A stretch of 64,000 nt of DNA from Myxococcus qinghaiensis (GCF_024198215.1 NZ_JAKCFA010000003.1:310001-374000); one strand, 5' to 3'. Positions 36,019 to 45,993 are shown, counted from the stretch's first letter. The notes: generated from the sequence alone by a model not told the origin. Translations and numbers: made by a program.

Positions 36019-36990
36019 ATGTCGCCAATGCTTGACTTCCCATGGAAAGAATCGTTTCCTTTTCAAATGCTCAATCAGACCGCCGAATATCAATCTTGCA
36101 TCCAGAGTTCTGAGAAGGTGTCCTGGCGTCTTGATGAGCTGTTGCCCAAGGACACCGTCCTGGATTTCAGCCGTCGGTTCCTCTCGAATGAGCTGACGGG
36201 CGCGGAGGCCATTCCCTTCCTGGACGCCGAGGAGCGGCTGATGCTGAATCACATCCGCTCCAACAGCTATGCGCACCTGTTCCTGTTCCTGGAGGAGTAC
36301 GCGGTGGCCCTGGCCTCGCAGCGCGCCGGGCTGGAGTTGCACGGGAACGCGACGCACATGCGCGCGCTCCTGCGCTTCACTGAGGAGGAGCTGAAGCACC
36401 AGCAACTCTTCGCGCGCTTCACCAGCGCGTTCGCCCGGGGGTTCAAGGTCGTCCCCGCCCTGCTCGACAACCACGTCGAAGTGGCACGGGCCATCATGGC
36501 GAAGTCGAACCTGGGGGTGCTCATCTTCAACCTGCACCTGGAGCTGATGACGCAGCAGCACTATCTGGAGACGATCCGGGGAAACAAGACCGAGACGTTG
36601 GATCCGCTGTTCTGCGACCTGCTCAAGCACCACTGGCTCGAAGAGGCGCAGCACACCCGGCTGGACTTCCTGGAGGCGCAGAAGATCCTCGCCCGGGAGC
36701 CCGACACCCTGGACGCAGCCCTCACGGAGTACTCAGAGCTGCTCCAGGCGTTGCGGGGGACGTTGAACTCCCAGCTCGCGTTGGATCTCCAGACGCTGGA
36801 GAAGGCGGTGGGGCGCGCGTTCACCCCGGAGGAACACCAGCACCTGGCCGAGTCCCAGGAGCGTTCGTATGTCTGGGGGTTCATCGGAATGGGGATGAAG
36901 GCGCCCCTCTTCCTCTCACGCCTGCGCGCGCTCTCCCCCATGGCCGAGCAGCGCGTCCTGGAGCTGGCGCCGACGTACTACTGTGTGTGA
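36019..36990 (+). CDS. Diiron oxygenase-like protein
   Basis: A 323-residue, almost wholly helical protein. FLEEYA, FTEEELKHQQLF and, about 95 residues later, HHWLEEAQHTRLDF supply two Glu/His clusters as in ferritin-like diiron oxygenases (the AurF/CmlI-type arrangement, EExxH). A further helix at the C-terminus ends ELAPTYYC. Such enzymes oxidise amino groups or hydroxylate small molecules. Start codons at 36019 and 36028 are possible; neither has a strong ribosome site. No biosynthetic cluster is seen nearby. Confidence 0.6.
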   Translation: MSPMLDFPWKESFPFQMLNQTAEYQSCIQSSEKVSWRLDELLPKDTVLDFSRRFLSNELTGAEAIPFLDAEERLMLNHIRSNSYAHLFLFLEEYAVALASQRAGLELHGNATHMRALLRFTEEELKHQQLFARFTSAFARGFKVVPALLDNHVEVARAIMAKSNLGVLIFNLHLELMTQQHYLETIRGNKTETLDPLFCDLLKHHWLEEAQHTRLDFLEAQKILAREPDTLDAALTEYSELLQALRGTLNSQLALDLQTLEKAVGRAFTPEEHQHLAESQERSYVWGFIGMGMKAPLFLSRLRALSPMAEQRVLELAPTYYCV

Positions 36991-37154
36991 TTGAGGCGGG
37001 CTTCGGGACCATCGCGGCTGGCGGTTTACACACCGACAGGAATACGTTCCTCGAATTGAACACGATATGGAGCAATCGTTGTCATCGAGGGGAAGGTGCA
37101 GTTGACGCCAGGGAACGGGTCGTTAAATCACTCCCCCAACTCCAGGGGGCCCGA

Positions 37155-38837
37155 ATGGGACAACCACCGGTTTCGCGGAAGTGTTTGTACGTTCTTCTGG
37201 GTAGTCTCTTTACCCTCTTCGCCGCATGTGCGCCGCCGTCGAGCGATGAAGCAGACCTGACCGCGAGCGAGCTGCTCACGGAAGCAACCGCGTCGGGCAC
37301 CGTCATGATGTCGCTCCTGCCCGCGCTGAACACCTCCTACCAGACGGTGCTGTATGACGATGCCGTCACGGCGGGTTGGAATACCGGTTACAGCTGGGGC
37401 AACGTCTCCCTTGCGTCGACGACGAGCACGAAGGCCTACGGCGCTTCGTCGCTGCGGGTCACCTCCGGCGCCGACAGCGCCCTGGCGTTGGGCGCTGAAG
37501 GGCAGTCGCTCTCGACGACGACCTACACGGACGTGAGCTTCGCCATCCATCCGGGCACCGCCAATCTGGCGGCCATCAAGAACCTCAAGCTCATCGTGAG
37601 TCAGGAGGGGACTGATGGAAACGCGGGCGTCGCGATTGGCACCTACGCCAGCCCGAGCTTCGACTCCCTGGGGGCGGGCGAATGGACTCGCGTCACCATC
37701 CCGATGAGCGAGCTCAAGGGAGCCCTGACGACCTTCAACAAGCTCACGCTCCAGAGCCTCACCGCGGTGGCCTACGAAGTCGATGGCATCGCCCTGGAGA
37801 ACCGCCGGGGGAAGATCTATCCCACGGGCGTGGCCTGGCGCGGAATCAACCGCGCCGGAATGGAGTACGGCAACGACTGGGATGGCTGGACGGGCCAGAC
37901 CTATTACGAGATGCCGTCATCGACGCAGATCTCCGCGGAGCTGGCGTACTACAAGAGCAAGGGCTTCAACCTGATTCGCCTGCCCATCTCCTGGGAGCGC
38001 CTTCAGCACACGCTCAATGGGCCGCTGAATACCGCCTATTCGAACGGCATGATGAACTACATCAACCTGGCGACGGCCCAGGGCTTCACCCTCGTGCTCG
38101 ACCTTCATAACTACAATCGCTATGCAACGGGCGCGTTCGATGGCGCTGGGAACCAGACGGGGAGCTACGTCCAACGCATCATCGGAGACGGGACGCTGAC
38201 CGTGGCCCACCTCGCCGACGTCTGGACGAAGCTCGCGAACCTGGTGAAGGCGAACCCCAAGGTCATCCTGAACCTCATGAACGAGCCGCATGACCTCCCG
38301 ATGACCTCGACCACGTGGTTCTCCGGGATTCAGACCGTCATCAACGCCGTGCGCGCGACGGGTTCCACCCAGTTGATTCTGGTCCCCAACACCCGCGCGT
38401 CGGACGTGGGGCACTGGCACACCTGGGCTCCGGGCGGAGGCCCGCTCGACTCGGTCGCGGCCCTGGCCATCACCGACAGCGCCAACAACTACGCCTTCGA
38501 CATGCACTCGTATTACCCCGAAGGCTACGGCAGCAACGATGAGTCGTCCTACGGCGCTCAGCTCACGGCCGTCACCCAGTGGGCGAGGACCCACGGCAAG
38601 AAGCTGTTCCTGTCCGAGATGGGCATCCCGACCCAGCAGTCGTACGCACAGGCCCAAATCACCCACGCGCTCACGTTCATGAACAACAACAGCGACGTGT
38701 GGCTGGGTTGGTCTCCGTGGGATTTGGCCCCCTGGCAGCTCACCACCAACAACCATACGGCGGACTACACCTCCAACGGGCGAACGCCCATCAACTGGTA
38801 CGCCGCCTTCTTGACCGCGAACTTCCTCGCGTTGTGA
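37155..38837 (+). CDS. GH5 cellulase-like secreted glycoside hydrolase
   Basis: A 560-residue lipoprotein or secreted enzyme. The signal peptide has a possible lipobox (FAACAP). Residues about 50-215 form a beta-sandwich like a carbohydrate-binding module. The catalytic GH5 (TIM-barrel) domain follows: RGINRAGMEY, RLPISWERLQ, VLDLHNYNRY, the acid/base Glu377 in NLMNEPHD, HSYYPEGY, and the nucleophile Glu488 in LFLSEMG. It hydrolyses beta-1,4-glucans or related polysaccharides. The ATG at 37155 follows a GGGGG stretch. Confidence 0.92.
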   Translation: MGQPPVSRKCLYVLLGSLFTLFAACAPPSSDEADLTASELLTEATASGTVMMSLLPALNTSYQTVLYDDAVTAGWNTGYSWGNVSLASTTSTKAYGASSLRVTSGADSALALGAEGQSLSTTTYTDVSFAIHPGTANLAAIKNLKLIVSQEGTDGNAGVAIGTYASPSFDSLGAGEWTRVTIPMSELKGALTTFNKLTLQSLTAVAYEVDGIALENRRGKIYPTGVAWRGINRAGMEYGNDWDGWTGQTYYEMPSSTQISAELAYYKSKGFNLIRLPISWERLQHTLNGPLNTAYSNGMMNYINLATAQGFTLVLDLHNYNRYATGAFDGAGNQTGSYVQRIIGDGTLTVAHLADVWTKLANLVKANPKVILNLMNEPHDLPMTSTTWFSGIQTVINAVRATGSTQLILVPNTRASDVGHWHTWAPGGGPLDSVAALAITDSANNYAFDMHSYYPEGYGSNDESSYGAQLTAVTQWARTHGKKLFLSEMGIPTQQSYAQAQITHALTFMNNNSDVWLGWSPWDLAPWQLTTNNHTADYTSNGRTPINWYAAFLTANFLAL

Positions 38838-38847
38838 GCAGGGGCGG

Positions 38848-39684
38848 TCACCCCGCCCGGAAGATGCTGCTCAGGGAGAGGCCGAGCTGACTCTGGACGA
38901 TGCCGATGAGGCTCTCGACCTCTCCCCTCCCGATGCGCAGCCGCTCCGTGAGCAGCTGATGCGTGCCTCTCAGGAGCGCCTCCCGGCCTCGCGACACCCA
39001 GCGCGCCACCGTGGCGCGATGGACGCCGTAGACAGCGGCGATGCGCTCGGTGCTCAGCCCGTCCAGGAAGTGCAACCGCAGCACGTTGCGCTCATCCGCA
39101 TCGAGCCCCGCCAGCGCGTCCTTCAACGCCCGATGGACCTCGTCCCGGTAATGCGACTTGAGGAAGGCGAGCTCCGGGTCCGGTGTCGCGGGCTCGCGGA
39201 CCTCGTCCACGGGCTCGCCCACCCGCAGCGGGTCCATCTTCTTCTGCGCGAGGAAGTTGAGCGCCGCGCGGACCGCCGCCACCCGAACCCAGCCCCCGAG
39301 CGGCCCTCGCCCCGAGTAGTCGCCGACCTTCGCCCTCGCGCCCTTCTGGCCGACGAGAACCTTCTCCCAGAAGTCCTGCATCAACTCATCGCGCGCATCC
39401 GGAGGTACGTTCCGGCTGCGCAGCGCGGCTTGCGCCGTGGCCCCGTGGCTCGCCTGGAACGCGGCGACCGCGCCACGAACCCCTTCGGTACAGGCACAGG
39501 CCAGGTAGAGGTCCGCGCCATGCAACCCCGCGAGGTATTCCTCGGGGTTGCTCCGCTCGGGGACGTGGCGCAAGACATGCCGGGTGAATACCTCGGCCGG
39601 GAGCGGCAGCGACGGCCAGGCCTCTCGCCCGTCCTGAAACAGCCGCGCCAGCGCCCGCTCCATCGCGTCTCGCCCACCCGCCAT
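38848..39684 (-). CDS. ECF-like sigma factor
   Basis: A 278-residue sigma-70 family protein. Region 2 elements lie around residues 95-170 (ELMQDFWEKVLVG, GGWVRVAAVRAALNF). Region 4 is near the C-terminus, with LDADERNVLRLHFLDGLSTERIAAVYGVHRATVARWV as a clear HTH. It has about 90 extra N-terminal residues compared with small ECF factors. It lies 57 bp downstream of the zinc-finger kinase gene in the same direction, so the kinase may control it, a pairing known among bacterial ECF factors. Confidence 0.85.
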   Translation of the reverse strand: MAGGRDAMERALARLFQDGREAWPSLPLPAEVFTRHVLRHVPERSNPEEYLAGLHGADLYLACACTEGVRGAVAAFQASHGATAQAALRSRNVPPDARDELMQDFWEKVLVGQKGARAKVGDYSGRGPLGGWVRVAAVRAALNFLAQKKMDPLRVGEPVDEVREPATPDPELAFLKSHYRDEVHRALKDALAGLDADERNVLRLHFLDGLSTERIAAVYGVHRATVARWVSRGREALLRGTHQLLTERLRIGRGEVESLIGIVQSQLGLSLSSIFRAG

Positions 39685-39741
39685 GGCCTCTTCCCGGGAG
39701 AGTGATTCGAAGAGCGCTCCCGGGCCCGGAGGATAGCACCC

Positions 39742-42666
39742 TCAGTTCGGGAGGGGATGCGTGGACAGCCACCGCTCCAGCGCGGGGACTTCCTTCACGA
39801 CTTCGCCGCGTCCTCCTCGCGCCAGCTCGAGCGCGCCCGTCACCAGGGAGCGCGCCCTCCCGTGCTCGCGCCGCAGGGCCCAGAGGGTCTCCGCCAGGAC
39901 CTGGCGAAGCTCCACCCGCACCTCGCGCCCGCTGGCCGTCGCGCTCGTGAGGGGACGTGACTCCGCGATGGCCAGCGCGCGCTCCAGGAGCGGCAGGGCC
40001 TTGGCGGGTGCACCGAGCCGCACATGCGCCTGTCCCATCAACAGGAACGAGTGCCCCAGCTCCGGGGCATCCGGGGCCAGGACCTTCTCTTCGATGGCCA
40101 ACGCCTGACGCGCATAATCGAGCTGCTCCGCCGCGTGCCCGAGCAGGCCGTGGTTGACGGCGAGGTTCTTCAAGATGAAGACCTTGTCGGACTCATCCCC
40201 CTGGGGGGACTGCTGGTGGATGACCAGGGCTCGCTCCAGCAGCGGGACGGCGTCCGCGGCCTCGCTCTGGACGTTCGAGAGGATGATGAGCGACTTCAGG
40301 ATGGCCGGGTGCTTCGGGCCGAAGGCCCGCTCCTCGATGGCCAGGGCCCGCGCCGCGTGGGGAAGTGCGTCGGAGAGTCCGCCGACGACCGACAGGGCGA
40401 ACGCGATGGCGTGCAGCGACGTCACACACTGCGGATGATGAAGGCCCAGCAGCTTCTCCTGGATGGCCAGGGCCCGCTGCGCGTGCGCGAGCGCCTCCGA
40501 GGGGCGTTCGAGCGCCGCGAGCACGAAAGCAAGCCGCCCCAGCGTCCTGGCGACATTGGGGTGCTCGAGGCCCAGGACCTGCTCCTGGAGCGCGAGCGCC
40601 TCTTCGAGGACGGGGAGGGCCTCGGCCGTGTGTCCCTCGTCGTTCAGGAGATTGCCCAGGACGAACAGCCGCTCCGCGGTGAGCCCCGGCACCGGTCCGA
40701 GGCGCTCCAGCAGCGCCCCACAGAACTCCTCCCAGAAATGTCCCTGCGCATGCCGGCGCTGGTGCAGCCCCTGGACCAGGGCCAGCATGCAGGCCGTCCT
40801 GGCGGAGACCTCCACGTGTCCGCCCGCCTCCGCGGCCACCAGGGCCCGCTCGAATGCCTTCTCCGCCGGGGGGGTCTGCGTGAGCCGCTCGTGCGCGAGG
40901 CCGAGGGCCAGGAGCGCCTCGGCTTCGAGTGGCTTGTAGGCCAGGGCCCTCGACGCTTCGACGGCCGACTCCGTCAGCGCGAGGCTGGGCGCATACCGTC
41001 CCGCCGACAGCAGCGCCTTCGCGTCGGCGAGCCGTGAGCGGACCTGGTCGATGCGCGCGCGGGTCGCCGCGTCCTGGGGCGGGCGCAGCGGCGCCGTGAG
41101 GGCCTCCGTCGACGCACACCCTTCGAGCGAGGGCAGCTGCCCCGCCGCCTCCGCCGCCTTCTCCACGATGCCCGTGTCCGCGGCGCCCAGCACCTGGGAC
41201 AGCGCGCGCAGGGACTCGCGGCGCTGCGCGAGGCAGGCCATGCGCAGGTCCAGGAGCTCCCCGGACTGCTCACCGCGCACATGCGTGGCCTCACACGCGT
41301 CGGTGCGCATCTGGACCCACGCGTTCGCATAGCGGTCCACCAGGAGCTCCGTCCCCGACCAGGCGGCCTGGGCCAGGGGCGAGCCCGTCGCGAGGAAGGC
41401 GGCGTGCACCTCGCGCTTGCGAGCCTCGTCCCACGCTCCGGCGAGCCGCTCCCGCGCTCCCGCGCACACGTCCTGGGTGCGCTCCCTGCCTGCGAAGAGC
41501 CCGAAGCCCGCCGCCAGCAGCCCCACCCCGCCCAGCAGCGCCAGCACCCGGAGGCGACGCTTGCGCCGCGACGCCTGTCCGCTCTCGAGGGTGTCGAGCA
41601 GCGCGGCCATGGAAGGGAAGCGCTCCTCGGGCCGGGCCGACAGCCCGCGCGCCAGGCTCCGTCGCCAGTGAGGGGGGATGCGACCGGCCCGTGGAGGCTC
41701 GCGTCCTTCGAGCCCCCCTGCTCCGCCCGCGAGCTGCTCCACCGTGAAGGGGCGCTCCCCTTGGAGCGCCTCGTGGAAGGCCACGCAGAACGCGAACTGA
41801 TCGCTGCGCGCATCCGCCGGAGCGCCCCGCCACAGCTCGGGCGCCATGTAGACCGGCGTCCCGAGCCGCCCTCCCGTCTGGGTCCGGGCCTCCTCGCCAG
41901 CGGGCAGCGCGCGCGGAGCCACCTCCGCGCCACCGAGTGGCGGTTCGCCTGGGAGTGCCATCCGCGCCAGCCCGAAGTCCGTCACCCGCACCCGTCCATC
42001 CCGGCCCACCAGGACGTTGTCCGGCTTGAAGTCGCGGTGCACGAGCCCGGCGCGATGGGCGGCCGCGAGCCCCCGTCCGGCGTCGAGGAACATCGCGAGG
42101 ACTTCGTCCGCGGAGCGGGGCGCCGCGCGCAACCATTGCCCCAGCGTGCCGCCCTCCATGAACTCCATGGCCAGGAAGACCTGCCCGTCGAAGCGCCCCC
42201 CATCGAACACCGTGATGACGTGCGGATGGGAGAGCCGGGCCAGTGCCTGCGCCTCCCGGAGCAACCGCGAGGCCGCCTCCTCGCGCGAGTCCGCCGGCAG
42301 CACCTCGTCGTGGACCAGCTTCAGCGCGACGCGGCGGTCGAGCTCGGGGTCATACGCCGCGTAGACGACGCCCATGCCGCCCGCGCCGACCAGGTGGAGC
42401 ACGGTGTAGCGACCAAGCCTGTCACCCGAAACCAGGCGCGGCCTGGCCTCCAGCGGCGCCCTGGCGGAGTCCGGGCGGGGCGTCGCCGTGCCCGGGGTGC
42501 TCACCACCTGTCCCAGCGCGGCCAGCAGCCGCCGACAGTCGTCGCACCCGTCAAGGTGGCGCGCGGCGGCCTCACGCTCCTCGGACGTCAAGAGCCCGCG
42601 ACTCAGCCCATCCAGGGTGTTCTCCCCCAGGCAGCGCCCCTCGACCGCTTCCCCGCGACTGCTCAT
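39742..42666 (-). CDS. Zinc-finger/Ser-Thr kinase/TPR protein
   Basis: A 974-residue signalling protein. Residues 30-50 hold an anti-sigma-like zinc finger (His37, Cys41, Cys44 in HLDGCDDC). A PknB-type kinase follows, with the glycine loop GAGGMG, Lys116, HRDFKPDN at 210-217 and DFG at 230-232, all catalytic residues present. A single TM helix near 390-410 (VLALLGGVGLLAAGFGLFAG) separates it from a long periplasmic helical region with TPR repeats (ERALAIAE, LAHAQRALAIQEKLLG, LEEALALQEQVLG). The start at 42666 has AAGGGAG upstream. It probably senses a signal outside the membrane. Confidence 0.92.
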   Translation of the reverse strand: MSSRGEAVEGRCLGENTLDGLSRGLLTSEEREAAARHLDGCDDCRRLLAALGQVVSTPGTATPRPDSARAPLEARPRLVSGDRLGRYTVLHLVGAGGMGVVYAAYDPELDRRVALKLVHDEVLPADSREEAASRLLREAQALARLSHPHVITVFDGGRFDGQVFLAMEFMEGGTLGQWLRAAPRSADEVLAMFLDAGRGLAAAHRAGLVHRDFKPDNVLVGRDGRVRVTDFGLARMALPGEPPLGGAEVAPRALPAGEEARTQTGGRLGTPVYMAPELWRGAPADARSDQFAFCVAFHEALQGERPFTVEQLAGGAGGLEGREPPRAGRIPPHWRRSLARGLSARPEERFPSMAALLDTLESGQASRRKRRLRVLALLGGVGLLAAGFGLFAGRERTQDVCAGARERLAGAWDEARKREVHAAFLATGSPLAQAAWSGTELLVDRYANAWVQMRTDACEATHVRGEQSGELLDLRMACLAQRRESLRALSQVLGAADTGIVEKAAEAAGQLPSLEGCASTEALTAPLRPPQDAATRARIDQVRSRLADAKALLSAGRYAPSLALTESAVEASRALAYKPLEAEALLALGLAHERLTQTPPAEKAFERALVAAEAGGHVEVSARTACMLALVQGLHQRRHAQGHFWEEFCGALLERLGPVPGLTAERLFVLGNLLNDEGHTAEALPVLEEALALQEQVLGLEHPNVARTLGRLAFVLAALERPSEALAHAQRALAIQEKLLGLHHPQCVTSLHAIAFALSVVGGLSDALPHAARALAIEERAFGPKHPAILKSLIILSNVQSEAADAVPLLERALVIHQQSPQGDESDKVFILKNLAVNHGLLGHAAEQLDYARQALAIEEKVLAPDAPELGHSFLLMGQAHVRLGAPAKALPLLERALAIAESRPLTSATASGREVRVELRQVLAETLWALRREHGRARSLVTGALELARGGRGEVVKEVPALERWLSTHPLPN

Positions 42667-42754
42667 CCCGCTCCCTTCCACACTTTTTTGCGACGACTGG
42701 CGGGGCGGCTTGTCACTCCCCATGAGGCTCGAACCGATGAGCCCAGGAGACCCC

Positions 42755-44512
42755 ATGTTCGTCCAACGAATGAGCTACACGTCCCGCCCCGCCCATCCGG
42801 AGCCTGCGGCCAGCGCGCCACTCGCCGCAACCCTGGCCCTGACCGCCGCCGTCGTGGCCACGCTGTTGCTTCCGTCCACCAGTCACGCCTCCAACACGGG
42901 CCATGTGACAGCCCTCTGCGGCAGCCCGGCTCCACTCACCTGGGGCTACACGGGCTTCAGCCCCACACCCCAGTGCGAGGGTGTGTGCTACTCGGGTTGG
43001 ACCGACGGCGTTTGCAATGACCCCTCGGCCACGGGGACCCGCGTCGTCGTCTACGGCTGTGCCGGCAAGACTTCGGGCAGCAACTACTCGTGTGACGGCG
43101 ACCACAACGGAGGCGTGCTGCTCGGGACCTTCAATGCGGGGGAGTCGGTGTCCATCTCCTCCTTCCTCGGCAACACGGACTACTGCACCTTCCAGCTGGA
43201 CGTCCTGCGGCCGACCGCCCAGGACCCCATCGGCCTGCGCGACTTCATGGTCTGGGAGCGTGACGAGTGCGGGCCTCCGGAGCCCGTCTGCTACTGCCCC
43301 AACGGCGTGGACCACCAGGGCAACCCCGTCACCTCGCACACGTGTGACGAGCCCGTCTGCGGCGCCGACTTCCAGTGGTACTCCTGCCAGCCGGGCGGCT
43401 GGTCCGCCGAGGGCGGCACCTGTGGCAACCCGGGCGACGAATGCTCGTGCACCGGCACCGACTACCTGGGCCACACCGTCACGGTGGACGTCTGCGGCGA
43501 GCAGGTCTGCGGCTCCGACTTCCAGCACTACGCCTGCGGACCGACGGGGTGGACCGCCCAGGGCACCTCCTGCGGCGCGCCTCCCGAGGAGTGCTCGTGC
43601 ACCGGGACCGACGCGAATGGCAATCCCGTCTCCATCGACACGTGCGGCGAGCCCGTGTGCCTCAATGACTTCCAGTCGTACACCTGCGAGGACAACGGCT
43701 GGGTCTCCCAGGGAACTTCGTGTTCCGGGGGGACGGCCTGGAGCGCGGTGAGCGTGGGCGGCTACCACTCGTGCGCGCTGCGCACCGATGGCAACGTCCA
43801 GTGCTGGGGCAACAACTCGTCGAACCAGGCTCCCGCCTTCGTCCAGGGCCCCTTCACGCAGGTCAGCGCCGGCTTCGACTTCAACTGCGCCCTGGGCGCC
43901 GACGGCCACATCCGGTGCTGGGGCAGCAACGCGTACGGGCAGTCCCCCAGCTTCTTCTCGGGTCCCTTCAAGTCCGTCAGCGCGGGAACCACCCACGGCT
44001 GCGGCGTGACGACGGTCGGCACCCTCGCCTGCTGGGGCATGATGAATGGCACCGCGCCGACGGGGCTCTTCACGCAGGTGTCCGCGGGCGGCTACCACTC
44101 GTGCGCGCTGCGCACCAACGGCACCCTGGCCTGCTGGGGCCATGACGGCTCCGGTCAGGCCACCCCGCCCTCCGGCACCTTCGTGGAGGTCAACGCCAAC
44201 TACACGACGACCTGCGGACGACGCGGCAGTGGCACCGTCGAGTGCTGGGGCCAGGACATCGGCCAGCTCGACGACCCTTCATGGCAATTCAAGCAGGTCG
44301 TCGCCGGGTATGCGACTCACTGCGGCGTGAAGACAGACAACGAGGTGGCGTGCTGGGGCAACTGGTCCATGTACCCGGAGATGCTCAGCGTTCCCTATGG
44401 CTCGTTCAAGCAGGTCGCCACGGGCTACCACCACAACTGCGCGCTCGACACCTCGGGAGCGCTGACGTGCTGGGGTGACAACACCTCCGGACAGCTCAAC
44501 GTCCCCTACTGA
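42755..44512 (+). CDS. Secreted Cys-rich RCC1-repeat protein
   Basis: A 585-residue exported protein. The ATG at 42755 follows AGGAGA; a signal peptide ends near SHASN. A beta domain of about 130 residues comes first, then three tandem Cys repeats of about 55 residues (CSCTGTD..G..V....CGE.VC..DFQ.Y.C....W...GT.C), then six or seven RCC1-type blades (HSCALRTDGNVQCWG and similar). The blades should form a beta-propeller for surface binding. It is divergent from the kinase gene and ends at a strong terminator. Confidence 0.85.
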   Translation: MFVQRMSYTSRPAHPEPAASAPLAATLALTAAVVATLLLPSTSHASNTGHVTALCGSPAPLTWGYTGFSPTPQCEGVCYSGWTDGVCNDPSATGTRVVVYGCAGKTSGSNYSCDGDHNGGVLLGTFNAGESVSISSFLGNTDYCTFQLDVLRPTAQDPIGLRDFMVWERDECGPPEPVCYCPNGVDHQGNPVTSHTCDEPVCGADFQWYSCQPGGWSAEGGTCGNPGDECSCTGTDYLGHTVTVDVCGEQVCGSDFQHYACGPTGWTAQGTSCGAPPEECSCTGTDANGNPVSIDTCGEPVCLNDFQSYTCEDNGWVSQGTSCSGGTAWSAVSVGGYHSCALRTDGNVQCWGNNSSNQAPAFVQGPFTQVSAGFDFNCALGADGHIRCWGSNAYGQSPSFFSGPFKSVSAGTTHGCGVTTVGTLACWGMMNGTAPTGLFTQVSAGGYHSCALRTNGTLACWGHDGSGQATPPSGTFVEVNANYTTTCGRRGSGTVECWGQDIGQLDDPSWQFKQVVAGYATHCGVKTDNEVACWGNWSMYPEMLSVPYGSFKQVATGYHHNCALDTSGALTCWGDNTSGQLNVPY

Positions 44513-44520
44513 AACGACAC

Positions 44521-44554
44521 GCCCCGAAGCGCGCTCACACCCGCGCTTCGGGGC
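44521..44554. terminator. Bidirectional hairpin terminator
   Basis: GCCCCGAAGCGCG pairs perfectly with CGCGCTTCGGGGC (13 bp, 8-nt loop) between the converging RCC1 gene and the ChaN-like lipoprotein gene. Confidence 0.85.
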
Positions 44555-44574
44555 CACCGCCGCTGCGCGTCTGG

Positions 44575-45993
44575 TCACTTCCTGGCGGGCACGGGGGCGA
44601 CGGGAGGGGCCTGGCGCGGAGCTTGGAGCGGGGGCAACGATGCGGTCAGCGCGCCCAGATAGAGCCTGCCGTGGAAGCCGTCAGGCCGCGGGGCGGTGAA
44701 GAGGTTCACGCCCGCGGCCTGCTTGGAGGACTGCCGCGCCTCCAGCGTCGGGCTGATGCCGAAGACGTTGCACTCCACCTGCTCATCCCAGACGCTGTAG
44801 CGGCAGGTGAACTGGGTGCCGCGCTGGAAGCCCACGTCCAGGGCTCGCACCGAGGGCAGCACGCGCGCCACGCGAGCCCCCATGGGCTCCAGGTCACCAT
44901 CCCAGCTCACCGCCGTGGTGCGCGCGTGGACGCTGCCCGTGAGCACCAGCGTCCAGGCCTGGGGGCGCTTCGACCGAGCGTTCATCAGACTCTCGGCCAT
45001 CTGCGCCTCGCGCTCATCGCCGTGGGCCTTGTCGGAGTCGATGGCGGCCACGGCCACGTCCTTGCCGGAGACGCGCAAGCGGCGGGCCTGTTCGACGAGC
45101 CACAGCATGGCGCGGCTGCTGCGCCCGTCCTGGTGGACCCGGCGCCAGAAAGCGCTTCCCGCGAGGAGCTCCTGGACGGCCCCTGAACCGCCGTCACTGG
45201 CGAGGTAGCGCTCCAGGAGCGGTTGCTCGGAGACGGGAATGGACAGCGCCAGCGTCACCGGCAAGGACGTGGACGTGGCCTCGCACGACATCCGCAGCGC
45301 CACGGACGGCACCTCCTGCGTGCCCAGCGGGTCCGCCACGAGCAGGACGCCTCCCTTCGAGAACAGGGACGAGGCGCCCTCCACGGGCGCGCCACACGCG
45401 GGGGCGGTGGCGGAGGCCTCGTCCTCCTCGCCCCAATTCTCCATCACCACCGAGCGGATGGGAATGGGGGGATTGCCGCCCACCAGCTCCAGCGCCGGAG
45501 CCATCTCCAGCCGCTCCAGGAGTTTCTGCTCGATGCTCATGTCGCGGTAGCCGTGTGCCGGCCGATAGCCCTCCAGCCCAGGGATGTTCCTGAAGGCATC
45601 CGGCACGGAGGCCTGCCCGCTGGACCGACCGGAGGCCTCTGCGGGGGCGAAGCCCCCTTCCTGCGTGTACCTGATGCGAAAAACCCGAACGAGTGCCTGC
45701 CGGGGCCCGAGCCGCTCTCCCTGGATGTAGTAGCGCTCGGGAGGAATGACGTCCGGAATGAAGGAGGAGAACATCTCCAGCCCTCCCTCCTTCTCCATCA
45801 CGTCCAGGAGGTTCTTCTCCAGGATGTACCGGGCCGTCATCATCGCGTCCTCGACGGGCACCGAATAGACGACTTCGTGCGTGGGCTTCTCGTACCGACC
45901 CGTCTCCGGGTTGTACTGGTCCGAGATACCGCGCGTGGCGCTGGCGCATCCCACGCACCCCAAGAGCCCCAGCATCATTCCAAGCCGTCGCAT
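44575..45993 (-). CDS. Lipoprotein with possible ChaN/Tiki-like domain
   Basis: A 472-residue lipoprotein (lipobox GCVGCA). The ATG at 45993 follows GGAGGAAGTG and is preferred to one at 46005. The N-terminal part has beta-rich segments without a known family. The C-terminal part holds a REAQMAESLMNAR helix, then WTLVLTGSVHART, which is the order seen in ChaN/EreA/TraB-type (Tiki superfamily) proteins: an R-x-x-MA helix and a G-x-x-H-A strand. A tail ends in Pro/Ala repeats. Heme-iron handling or metallopeptidase-like activity is only suggested by that resemblance. Confidence 0.6.
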   Translation of the reverse strand: MRRLGMMLGLLGCVGCASATRGISDQYNPETGRYEKPTHEVVYSVPVEDAMMTARYILEKNLLDVMEKEGGLEMFSSFIPDVIPPERYYIQGERLGPRQALVRVFRIRYTQEGGFAPAEASGRSSGQASVPDAFRNIPGLEGYRPAHGYRDMSIEQKLLERLEMAPALELVGGNPPIPIRSVVMENWGEEDEASATAPACGAPVEGASSLFSKGGVLLVADPLGTQEVPSVALRMSCEATSTSLPVTLALSIPVSEQPLLERYLASDGGSGAVQELLAGSAFWRRVHQDGRSSRAMLWLVEQARRLRVSGKDVAVAAIDSDKAHGDEREAQMAESLMNARSKRPQAWTLVLTGSVHARTTAVSWDGDLEPMGARVARVLPSVRALDVGFQRGTQFTCRYSVWDEQVECNVFGISPTLEARQSSKQAAGVNLFTAPRPDGFHGRLYLGALTASLPPLQAPRQAPPVAPVPARK

